A stretch of 64,000 bases of DNA, from contig NZ_CANMFF010000012.1 in the NCBI RefSeq assembly GCF_947497005.1, positions 106,922-170,921 on the forward strand. The letters run 5' to 3'. The notes under the pieces were generated by a model. That model did not search any database and was not told the origin of the DNA. It was given only the letters and a program-made list of their open reading frames with translations. This DNA comes from an uncultured Ruegeria sp. GTDB taxonomy: Bacteria; Pseudomonadota; Alphaproteobacteria; Rhodobacterales; Rhodobacteraceae. A program made the position numbers and the translations under genes. Position 1 is the stretch's first letter. Every line of letters starts with the position of its first letter. Below, one piece after another: positions 56,355-64,000 of the stretch.

Positions 56355-57626
56355 ATGAACCGAGAGCACCAAATTCTGCAACGCGCCATTCAGGACCGGC
56401 TTCTGGGGGCCGAGACCACGGTTGTAGGTTTCATGGATCTGGACGGTCTGGCCAAATCCATCGACGATCTGATCGCGGCCTTTCCCGACAACTTCCAGCA
56501 CACCTTTGCGGTCAAGGCGAACTCACTGCGCCATGTGCTGATGAAAATCTCGCATTGCGGCATCGGCGCCGAAGTGGCCAGCCCCGGAGAGCTGACCATG
56601 GCGCAGGCGGCGGGGTTCGATGTCCGCAAGATCATCTTCGATTCTCCGGCCAAGACGATGGATGATCTGCGCCAGTGCCTGAAACATTCCATCGCGTTCA
56701 ATCTGGACAATGAACAGGAACTGGAACGTGTCGCCACGCTGATCGAGGACTATCCCAATTCCGAGGCCATCATCGGCTTTCGCATCAATCCGCAGATCGG
56801 CTCGGGTGCTATTTCATCGACCAGTACCGCGACCAACACGTCGAAATTCGGCTATCCCATCGGGGACGCGGGCAATCGCGAGAAGCTGATCGAGTATTAT
56901 CTGAAATACCCGCGGCTGACCTCGATCCACACCCATGCTGGATCGCAAGGCTGCCCGCTGGAACTGATGGCGCAGGGTATCGGCGAATTGGTCGCAATCG
57001 CTGAAGAGATCAATACCCGCAAGGGGGAACAGCAGATCACCCGGTTGGATATCGGGGGCGGGTTGCCGGTCAACTTCGCTTCGCCCGAAGTCAAGCCGAC
57101 CTTTCAAGAGTATTCGAACATTCTGCGCGACAAGGTGCCACTACTGTTCACCGGGAAATACTCGGTGAAGACTGAGTTTGGCCGCGCGATTGCCGCCAAG
57201 AACGGATTCATGGCAACTCGCGTGGAATACACCAAAAATGCCGGAGGTCGCCACATTGTGACCACGCATGCAGGCGCGCAGATCATGACGCGCACAGCGT
57301 TCCTGCCTGCGGCATGGCCGATCCGGGTGGAAGGTTATACGCCTGACGGATTGTTAAAAACCGAAGATAAAGTGCAGACAGATGTGGCCGGACCGTGCTG
57401 TTTCGCTGCTGATCTGGTGGCCAAGGATGTTTTGATCCCCCGACTCGATCCTAATGATTATGTAGCGATCTATGATACGGGCGCGTATTATTTCAGCAAC
57501 CATTTCGACTATAACAGCCTGCCGCGCATCGCCGTTTACGGTGTCAGTACCAAGTCAGGCGAGCTGTCGATCGAGTTGATCCGCCGGGCGGAAACGCTCA
57601 GCGAGGTCGTCTCGAATATGTCTTAA
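56355..57626 (+). CDS. Fold-III PLP-dependent decarboxylase (DAP/ornithine decarboxylase family)
   Basis: 423 residues. The PLP lysine lies in HTFAVKANSLRHVLMKI near residue 55; IGAEVASPGELTMA, HTHAGSQGCPLELM and RLDIGGGLPVNF (phosphate-binding glycines) follow. PCCFAADLVAKDVLIP carries the C-terminal active-site Cys of the dimer. It resembles diaminopimelate and carboxynorspermidine decarboxylases but lacks close similarity to LysA, so the substrate amino acid is not settled. Its placement suggests an amino acid or peptide-derived product of the GGT step. Confidence 0.82.
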   Translation: MNREHQILQRAIQDRLLGAETTVVGFMDLDGLAKSIDDLIAAFPDNFQHTFAVKANSLRHVLMKISHCGIGAEVASPGELTMAQAAGFDVRKIIFDSPAKTMDDLRQCLKHSIAFNLDNEQELERVATLIEDYPNSEAIIGFRINPQIGSGAISSTSTATNTSKFGYPIGDAGNREKLIEYYLKYPRLTSIHTHAGSQGCPLELMAQGIGELVAIAEEINTRKGEQQITRLDIGGGLPVNFASPEVKPTFQEYSNILRDKVPLLFTGKYSVKTEFGRAIAAKNGFMATRVEYTKNAGGRHIVTTHAGAQIMTRTAFLPAAWPIRVEGYTPDGLLKTEDKVQTDVAGPCCFAADLVAKDVLIPRLDPNDYVAIYDTGAYYFSNHFDYNSLPRIAVYGVSTKSGELSIELIRRAETLSEVVSNMS

Positions 57627-57735
57627 CGCTCCTGATGGGCTGTGCGCACTAGGATTATGGTAGCCGACGTATCTGTATTTTGAATCGACGGCCGACAGAA
57701 ACTGAATGGCGGGCGACTGCCGCTGGGAGAGTGCA

Positions 57736-60700
57736 ATGACAAAGGCTGAAAACCCCGCTTTCGATCAATTAATGGACGATGTCCGTGCCGTCGCTTCGGC
57801 GCGGTTGGACAAATCGGATTGTAACAGTTTTCTAACCGCCTTGGATTTACTGTTTGGTCGATCCTCGTTCGAAGATCTTCAGGGCCGGACAGCGGAAGAC
57901 GTTTATGGCGCATCTCTGGCGCTCTGGAAATTTACGGCACACAAGCCGTCGGGCGAGGCACGGGTGCGAATGTACAACCCGCGTATGGCGGAACATGGAT
58001 GGGAATGCGCCCATACGGTTCTGGAAATCGTCAATGACGACATGCCGTTCCTTGTGGACTCGGTCACGTCTTTTCTGGCCGGGCAGGGTTTGTCGATACA
58101 CTCTCTGATACACCCGCTACTGTGGGTCAAACGAGCCACTGACGGCACCCGGATTGTTGCACCCGACGCTTCCGATGAAGGGTGTCTGGTCGAGTCGATG
58201 ATCCAAGTTCAGATTGATCAGATCGGGGGCGAAGCGCAGATTGATCGGCTTGAGGCAGAGATCGTCCAGATCATGAAAGATGTGCGCGTCTCGGTCGAGG
58301 ATTGGCAGCCCATAATGGAACGTCTGGGGACCGTGACCGAGATGCTCACGGGTAATGCCCCCGAGAAATCAAAAGCGGTCACGGCTGAGGCTGTCGAATT
58401 CCTTGATTGGCTGGCGCAAAACCACTTTACGTTTCTGGGATACCGCGAATATGCCGCTGACAGCAAAACTGGCGCAATGCGTCAGGTCGAAGAAACAGCG
58501 CTTGGCTTGATGCGCGATCCGGAATTCACCGTGCTGCGCGACCTAAAGGGCGATTTCACCGACCGCTCGCCTGAGATGGATGCCTTTGCCAGCGACATCT
58601 CCCCGCTGATGATCATCAAGGCGAACCGCCGCTCGACCGTTCACCGCGCGACTCATTTTGATCTGATCGGGGTCAAGCAGTTTGACGGGAAAGGAAAACA
58701 GACCGGTGAGCATGTGTTCATCGGACATTTTACCGCCGCTGCCTATAACCGCAGCCCCAAGTCGATCCCCCTCTTGCGGCAAAAGGTCGAGCGCGTCATC
58801 GAACGCTCCGGATTTACCCCGGACAGCCACGACGGCAAAGCCCTGACGCATGTGTTGGGGACCTATCCGCGTGACGAGCTGTTCCAGAGTTCTGATGATC
58901 AGATGTTTGAGAACGCCATCAACGCTCTGCATCTGACCATCCGGCCAAGGTCCCGGCTGTTGCTGCGCCCCGATCGCTTCGGGCGGTTCGCGTCCTGCCT
59001 CGTCTACGTCCCGCGCGAACGCTACAATACCGAGTTGCGGACTAAAATCGGTGATATTCTCGCCGAAGAGTTCGATGGCCGTGTGGCCACATGGGAACCC
59101 GCTTTTGATGAGGTTCTGGCACGGGTGCATTATGTCATCGCGCTCAGCGGCAAGGTTGCCTCGAAGGAAGAGGCTGCCGCTCTGGAGGCGCGGATCATCG
59201 ACGCGGTGCGCAGCTGGGGCGATCACCTTCATGACGCGCTGGTTGAACGCAAGGGTGAATCCGAAGGCAACAGGCTGCATGCGCTCTATAGCGATGGGTT
59301 TGCCGTGTCCTATCGGGACGAGTTTCAGGCCGTCACCGCCGTATCCGACATTGACAAGATGGAGCAGTTGGACAGAGAAACCGACCTTGTCTTGATATTC
59401 TACCGCAGGCTTGAAGACCCTGAGCACAGCGTGCGTTTCAAACTGTACAAGCGCGGGCAGTCCGTGCCGCTGTCCGATTGTCTTCCAATTCTCGAAAACC
59501 TGGGTTTTCGCATTCTGGCCGAGCATCCGTTCCGGATTGACCGAGGTGAGGAAACCATTTGGATTCATGACTTTCACATGCAGTCGTCGGACGGACAGGG
59601 TATCGACGTCACTGCCGTCCGCAGCAATCTTGAAGACGCTTTTTCTGCCCTCTGGGCGCAAGAGGCGGATGACGACCCGCTGAACCGGCTGGTGCTGGTT
59701 GCTGGCCTGTCCATTCGCGAAACGGCGCTGTTGCGGGCCTATGGCGGTTACCTGCGTCAGGCGCGAATTCCGTATTCGGTGCCCTATATGCAGGATTCCC
59801 TGATCGCAAACCCCGGCATCTCGGGTAAGCTGGCGGCCCTGTTTAAGGCCTTGTTCGACCCGGCCACCGCAGGGGATGCCGACGCGCGTCAGAAGGCAGC
59901 AGAAAAAATCTCGGCGGATATCGAAGCCATGCTGGAGAAAGTCGCCAGCCTCGACTTCGACCAGATCCTGCGCCGGTTCCGTAATGCCATTCAGGCGACG
60001 CTGCGCACCAACTATTTCCAACCCGATGCTGATGGTCGCGACAAATCTTACATGTCGTTCAAGTTCGATTGTTCCAAACTGGACGAACTGCCGCTGCCGC
60101 GCCCGTGGCGCGAGATTTTTGTCTACTCGACCTCGGTCGAAGGGGTGCATTTGCGCTATGGTTCGGTTGCGCGCGGTGGCCTGCGCTGGTCCGACCGCAA
60201 GGAAGACTACCGGACCGAAGTGCTGGGGCTGGTAAAGGCGCAGCAGGTCAAGAATGCGGTTATTGTGCCGGTCGGCTCGAAAGGTGGGTTCCTGCCCAAA
60301 ACCCTGCCCGCCGGTGGCACCCGGGAAGAGGTGATGGCCGAGGCGGTGCGCTGTTACCGGATTTTCCTGTCCGGCATGCTGGACATCACCGACAATATTT
60401 TGGGTTCCGATATCATCGCGCCCAACGCCGTTGTGCGCCGCGATCCCGACGACCCTTATCTGGTTGTTGCCGCCGACAAGGGAACGGCGACTTTTTCAGA
60501 CTATGCCAACGCTTTGGCCACGGAATACGGGTTCTGGCTGGGCGACGCCTTCGCCTCGGGCGGCTCGAACGGATATGACCACAAGGGCATGGGGATCACC
60601 GCCAAGGGCGGGTGGGAGGCCGTGAAACGCCATTTCCGCGAGTTGGATCACGACACCCAGACGCAGCCCTTTACGGTCATCGGCTGCGGGGACATGTCGG

Positions 60701-62556
60701 GGGATGTGTTCGGCAACGGGATGCTGTTGTCGGATCAGATCAAACTGGTTGCCGCATTCGACCACCGTGACATTTTCATCGACCCCACCCCTGATCCGGC
60801 GATCAGCTTTGCCGAGCGCAAGCGGTTGTTCGAACTGCCGCGTTCTAGCTGGGAATCCTATGATTCTAAGCTGATCTCAAAAGGTGGCGGTGTATTCTCG
60901 CGGTCGTCCAAGTCTATCAAGCTGACGCCCGAGATCAGAAAGCTGACTGGGCTGGACGACAAAACTGTCACACCGTTTGAACTGATCCGTGCCTTGCTGA
61001 AATCGCAGGCCGACCTGATGTGGTTCGGCGGGATCGGCACCTATATCAAAAGTGCCGCTGAATCCCACGCCGATACCGGCGATCGGGCCAACGACCAGAT
61101 CCGGGTCAACGCCAACGAAGTACGGGTGCGGGTGATCGGCGAGGGTGCCAATCTTGGCGTCAGCCAAATGGGCCGTATTCAACTGGCTCAGGGCGGTGTC
61201 AAAATTAACAACGATGCTGTCGACAACTCGGCAGGGGTCGATTGTTCAGACCACGAGGTCAACATCAAGATTGCCTTTGGCGCAGTCGTCGATGCGGGCG
61301 ACATGACGGAAAAACAGCGCAATACGCTGCTGGCCAAGATGACCGACGAGGTCAGCGAACTGGTGCTTAAGACCAATTACCATCAGACCCTCGCAATCTC
61401 GCTGGACGAGGCCGCAGCCCCCGCGCTGCTGGACAACCATGTCCGGTTCATGGAGGGGCTGGAGGTCGAAGGCAAACTGGACCGCGCGGTCGAGTATCTG
61501 CCCGATGACGAAGAAATCGCCGATCGCCGCGCCGCCGGTCGGGGCCTGACCCGGCCAGAGATCGCCGTGCTTGTGGCCTATGCCAAGAACGACATCTTCT
61601 CGGATCTGGTGAAGTCGGATGTTCTTGACGACCCGTATATGGAACGGTTCCTGATCGAATATATGCCGACCCCCTTGCGTACCGCGCATCTTGAGGTTCT
61701 GCGCAACCACCGCCTGCGGCGCGAGATCATTGCCACCGTGGTCGTCAACATGCTGGTCAACGAAATCGGCCCGACATTCTGCGCGCGCCTGCGCGAAGAT
61801 ACCGGCGCGACCGTGGGTGAGATCGTCAAAGCCTTTATCATTGACCGCGAGATTTTTGGCCTTGCCGAAACCGCAGCCGAAGTTAATGCGCTGGATAACA
61901 CGCTTGCGGCAGATGTGCAGATCGAGATTCATCGCGCGCTGTCAGAGATGCTCGCCGCTCAGTGCCAGCGGCTGATCAAGAACAATGCCCGTTCGATTGG
62001 CGATGCGATCTCAGTCTATCAGCCGGGGATCGCCGAAATCGCGTCAGTGGCCGAGGCGACGGTCAGCGCGTTTTCACTGGAACGGCTCAAGCAGCGGACG
62101 GACGAATTGCTTAAAAAGGGCACTCCGGACGATCTGGCCTCGAAAGTTGCGACGCTTGAGCTGCTGGGCGGCGCGATGGACATCTTTGAAGTCTCGGAAC
62201 GCTTGCAGCTTGAGGTACGCGATGTGGCTGCCAGCTTTTTCGCAACTGGGGCCCGGTTCAGCCTCGACTGGTTGCGGTCGCGTGCCAGAAGTGTTGCCGT
62301 TGGCGATCATTGGGAACGGGTCGCGCTTGCCCGTCTGATGTCGGATATCCGGGTGCATCAGTCCAACATTGCTGCCGCTGCGCTGGTGCTGTCCGGGGCG
62401 AATTCCGGCCAGGAAAGTGTTGCCCATTGGGTGGATCAGAACGGGGATTTGGTGCAACGCACGGACCGGCTGATTGCCGAACTGCGCTCGGGTGGCGCGT
62501 TAAGCGTGTCCAAGCTGGCGGTTGCGTCCTCGCATTTCGCGTTGCTGGCGACCTGA
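57736..62556 (+). CDS. gdhB: NAD-specific glutamate dehydrogenase, 180-kDa class
   Basis: 1606 residues, the length of the large L-GDH class (Streptomyces/Pseudomonas GdhB). The long N-terminal regulatory part (ACT-like, [20 protein letters not shown]) is followed by the catalytic core with [20 protein letters not shown] and [14 protein letters not shown] (Lys near residue 849). The nucleotide-binding segment follows in [20 protein letters not shown] and [18 protein letters not shown]. It converts glutamate plus NAD to 2-oxoglutarate and ammonium; members of this class are mainly catabolic. ATG at 57736 is preferred over an in-frame start 30 bases earlier. The gene symbol follows Pseudomonas usage. 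Confidence 0.95.
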   Translation: MTKAENPAFDQLMDDVRAVASARLDKSDCNSFLTALDLLFGRSSFEDLQGRTAEDVYGASLALWKFTAHKPSGEARVRMYNPRMAEHGWECAHTVLEIVNDDMPFLVDSVTSFLAGQGLSIHSLIHPLLWVKRATDGTRIVAPDASDEGCLVESMIQVQIDQIGGEAQIDRLEAEIVQIMKDVRVSVEDWQPIMERLGTVTEMLTGNAPEKSKAVTAEAVEFLDWLAQNHFTFLGYREYAADSKTGAMRQVEETALGLMRDPEFTVLRDLKGDFTDRSPEMDAFASDISPLMIIKANRRSTVHRATHFDLIGVKQFDGKGKQTGEHVFIGHFTAAAYNRSPKSIPLLRQKVERVIERSGFTPDSHDGKALTHVLGTYPRDELFQSSDDQMFENAINALHLTIRPRSRLLLRPDRFGRFASCLVYVPRERYNTELRTKIGDILAEEFDGRVATWEPAFDEVLARVHYVIALSGKVASKEEAAALEARIIDAVRSWGDHLHDALVERKGESEGNRLHALYSDGFAVSYRDEFQAVTAVSDIDKMEQLDRETDLVLIFYRRLEDPEHSVRFKLYKRGQSVPLSDCLPILENLGFRILAEHPFRIDRGEETIWIHDFHMQSSDGQGIDVTAVRSNLEDAFSALWAQEADDDPLNRLVLVAGLSIRETALLRAYGGYLRQARIPYSVPYMQDSLIANPGISGKLAALFKALFDPATAGDADARQKAAEKISADIEAMLEKVASLDFDQILRRFRNAIQATLRTNYFQPDADGRDKSYMSFKFDCSKLDELPLPRPWREIFVYSTSVEGVHLRYGSVARGGLRWSDRKEDYRTEVLGLVKAQQVKNAVIVPVGSKGGFLPKTLPAGGTREEVMAEAVRCYRIFLSGMLDITDNILGSDIIAPNAVVRRDPDDPYLVVAADKGTATFSDYANALATEYGFWLGDAFASGGSNGYDHKGMGITAKGGWEAVKRHFRELDHDTQTQPFTVIGCGDMSGDVFGNGMLLSDQIKLVAAFDHRDIFIDPTPDPAISFAERKRLFELPRSSWESYDSKLISKGGGVFSRSSKSIKLTPEIRKLTGLDDKTVTPFELIRALLKSQADLMWFGGIGTYIKSAAESHADTGDRANDQIRVNANEVRVRVIGEGANLGVSQMGRIQLAQGGVKINNDAVDNSAGVDCSDHEVNIKIAFGAVVDAGDMTEKQRNTLLAKMTDEVSELVLKTNYHQTLAISLDEAAAPALLDNHVRFMEGLEVEGKLDRAVEYLPDDEEIADRRAAGRGLTRPEIAVLVAYAKNDIFSDLVKSDVLDDPYMERFLIEYMPTPLRTAHLEVLRNHRLRREIIATVVVNMLVNEIGPTFCARLREDTGATVGEIVKAFIIDREIFGLAETAAEVNALDNTLAADVQIEIHRALSEMLAAQCQRLIKNNARSIGDAISVYQPGIAEIASVAEATVSAFSLERLKQRTDELLKKGTPDDLASKVATLELLGGAMDIFEVSERLQLEVRDVAASFFATGARFSLDWLRSRARSVAVGDHWERVALARLMSDIRVHQSNIAAAALVLSGANSGQESVAHWVDQNGDLVQRTDRLIAELRSGGALSVSKLAVASSHFALLAT

Positions 62557-62586
62557 GTTCGGGCCTGCCCGAGACCAGACAAAAAA

Positions 62587-62615
62587 AGGACCGGGCTTGT
62601 GCGAAACCCGGTCCT
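62587..62615. terminator. Hairpin after the glutamate dehydrogenase gene
   Basis: Stem aggaccggg / cccggtcct (9 bp) with an 11-base loop, 30 bases beyond the stop. An A7 run before it on the plus strand means a T-run on the minus strand, so it is best as a minus-strand terminator and may act in both directions. Confidence 0.65.
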
Positions 62616-62616
62616 T

Positions 62617-62745
62617 GGTGACGCCGGTCAGGACGGTCGGTTCAAAGAACGTGCCGCCGAGGCCAGAGCGTTTGCCGCCCAGCGTCACGGTTGCGCACTT
62701 GGACACCGCGTCCGAGATATGTCCCTCGACCTTGTCGACCGCCTT
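62617..62745 (-). pseudogene. Succinate-semialdehyde dehydrogenase-type fragment
   Basis: Reads [20 protein letters not shown] then [20 protein letters not shown], an internal stretch of GabD-like aldehyde dehydrogenases (the segment before the last catalytic motifs). About 43 codons remain, with the rest of the gene missing on both sides. Probably cut down by the ISKra4 element to its right. Confidence 0.75.
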
Positions 62746-62819
62746 TGGGAGTGGAAAAACCTTGGGGGCCTAAATTGATCTTGGTCTATCCTGATGGCTT
62801 TGTCGCAGGAGGATTTGGT

Positions 62820-64000
62820 GTGAAAGTTCGGATCAGGATTGAAACGGAGTTTGGGTGGGGCGAGTGCCGGTCCCATGATATTGGCGTCATTGAGCGGTGT
62901 TCTATCGATCCGTCGGAAGACGGCCTTGGTATCAGCCTTGCTGAGGGCAAATCGATCTTGAAAGAAGTCCAGCGCGCTGTTCTCCAGGATCAAGTGGAAG
63001 AAATCAGCAAAGTCGCGCGGGTATGCCGTCACTGCCATTCGTATTTGCCTGTGCATGATTGTCGTAAGCGACGTGTCGATACTCATTTCGGTCGTGTGAC
63101 TGTCGAAGCGCCTCGGGACCGGATGTGTATGTGCGGCTTCCCGGGCTTACCTGCATTCAAGGCAGCGTATTCTCCGCTCACGCGGATTTTGAAAGACAAT
63201 GCCACACCCGAATTTAGGAGGCTTCAAGCCGAGCTGGGTGCCCGGCATAGTTTTCGGGAAGCCGCGCGTCTGTTGAACGAGCTCACACCTTGCGCCACCC
63301 AGAACCATGCAACGATCCGGAACCGGCTTGCGTCGGTTGCCAAGGCCCTGGAAGATCGCTGTTGCGAAGAACCGACGGATACGGCCATTCAAGCAAAACC
63401 TACCGAGGTGGCGGTCTTTCTGGACAGCGCATATGTTCGTTCACGCCTCGAATATCAAAGGCGAAATTTCGAAGTCATTGTGGGGTCGATTGAAAGCGAA
63501 ACAGCTGAAAAACGGCGGTTTGGATTGAGCCAGATGGGTGCCGATCACCCGATTGAACACCTGCGGTCCAGCCTGAAAGCCGCTGGTTGGGAGGATGGCG
63601 TTGCAGTCACTGTTCTTTCTGATGGGGATCCCGCGCTGCCTCGCTTGGTCAGAAACGCAACGGGTGCCGATGTTCGTCACATACTAGATTGGTGGCATAT
63701 ATCGGCGCGCAACCGACATGTGGAGACAACATTTCAAACGCTGGCATCACACACTGGAACCGAAAGTAGCGCAGAGATTGCTGCCCTTGTTGAGACACTT
63801 CGCTGGCGCATATGGCATGGCCAGACAGACCGAGCGCGCGATACGCTTGATGTCTTGTTCCGCTTCGCGATGCGCGTGCGCGAACACACCCATGGTCAGT
63901 CAAACGATGCGGCGCTCTCGGTCGCCTCACGCGCTATGGATCTGAGAACGTACTTGAGCCACAACCTGTCAGCTATCACGAACTACGGGCAAAGACGTCA
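62820..64000 (+). CDS. ISKra4-family transposase (3' end outside window)
   Basis: 393 codons without a stop to the edge of the window. It begins with GTG at 62820 after AGGAGG. VKVRIRIETEFGWGECRSHD is the ISKra4 N-terminus. A zinc-finger-like CRHCHSYLPVHDCRKR near residue 75, FGRVTVEAPRDRMCMCG, and the DDE region AVFLDSAYVRSRLEYQRRNF and VTVLSDGDPALPRLV with DVRHILDWWHISARNRHVE follow. Upstream 62746-62819 holds only the left end of the element. Confidence 0.85.
   Translation, partial: MKVRIRIETEFGWGECRSHDIGVIERCSIDPSEDGLGISLAEGKSILKEVQRAVLQDQVEEISKVARVCRHCHSYLPVHDCRKRRVDTHFGRVTVEAPRDRMCMCGFPGLPAFKAAYSPLTRILKDNATPEFRRLQAELGARHSFREAARLLNELTPCATQNHATIRNRLASVAKALEDRCCEEPTDTAIQAKPTEVAVFLDSAYVRSRLEYQRRNFEVIVGSIESETAEKRRFGLSQMGADHPIEHLRSSLKAAGWEDGVAVTVLSDGDPALPRLVRNATGADVRHILDWWHISARNRHVETTFQTLASHTGTESSAEIAALVETLRWRIWHGQTDRARDTLDVLFRFAMRVREHTHGQSNDAALSVASRAMDLRTYLSHNLSAITNYGQRR

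Noticed and set aside
58543..60150. 535-codon minus-strand open frame inside the glutamate dehydrogenase gene
   Set aside because: Antisense shadow of a 1606-residue conserved enzyme; no ribosome site or family motif.

Overview
The window looks like a chromosome or large-replicon segment of a marine alphaproteobacterium of the Roseobacter group (Rhodobacterales). The evidence is gene content: TTT, TRAP-TAXI and Liv-type solute transporters, a BCCT carrier, carnitine catabolism genes, the 180-kDa class of NAD-glutamate dehydrogenase, a DUF1194 protein and sulfatases. The assignment is inference from gene families; no rRNA, tRNA or marker gene is present. Catabolic operons alternate with at least fifteen insertion sequences or IS relics of the IS3, IS5, IS6, IS21, IS91, IS110, ISKra4 and probably ISNCY families, several of them nested.

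Layout. 1-3.9 kb: the 3' part of a sulfatase gene running into a TctC-TctB-TctA tripartite tricarboxylate-type transporter. 3.9-5.9 kb: transposon graveyard. 6.0-14.5 kb: an L-carnitine island with a BCCT carrier, an orphan polyamine-type binding protein, carnitine dehydrogenase fused to a betainyl-CoA thioesterase, a DUF849 (BKACE) dehydrocarnitine-cleaving enzyme, acetoacetyl-CoA synthetase and a divergent GlxA/AraC regulator. 14.6-22.2 kb: nested IS elements (IS3 scrap, IS6 split by IS110, complete IS21, IS5) around an IclR gene truncated by IS21 and a sugar-type ABC binding protein that has lost its partners.

22.3-32 kb: the most interesting region. An eight-gene operon (LivH, LivM, LivK, LivG, LivF, a Tm-1-like UPF0261 protein, a PEP-hydrolase-type TIM barrel and a SRPBCC protein) is divergent from two regulator genes. 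One regulator gene encodes a stand-alone barrel. The other encodes the same barrel fused to a sigma-54-activator-like AAA+ domain and a Fis helix. A perfect 11-bp inverted repeat lies between the two arms. 32-42.4 kb: IS5 relics, a LysR-adhC pair (formaldehyde detoxification), two inverted IS6 relics flanking a VWA/DUF1194 protein and a GcvA-like LysR, then an exported arylsulfatase.

43-47 kb: IS110 (two), a complete IS3 and an IS6 relic. 47-62.6 kb: a coherent glutamate module. A dCache/PAS sensor kinase and FixJ-like regulator are divergent from a TAXI-TRAP binding protein, fused TRAP permease, UspA, exported gamma-glutamyltransferase, a fold-III PLP decarboxylase and NAD-glutamate dehydrogenase. 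I infer periplasmic release of glutamate from gamma-glutamyl compounds, its uptake, and oxidation to 2-oxoglutarate. The window ends with a succinate-semialdehyde dehydrogenase scrap and an ISKra4 transposase that runs off the right edge.
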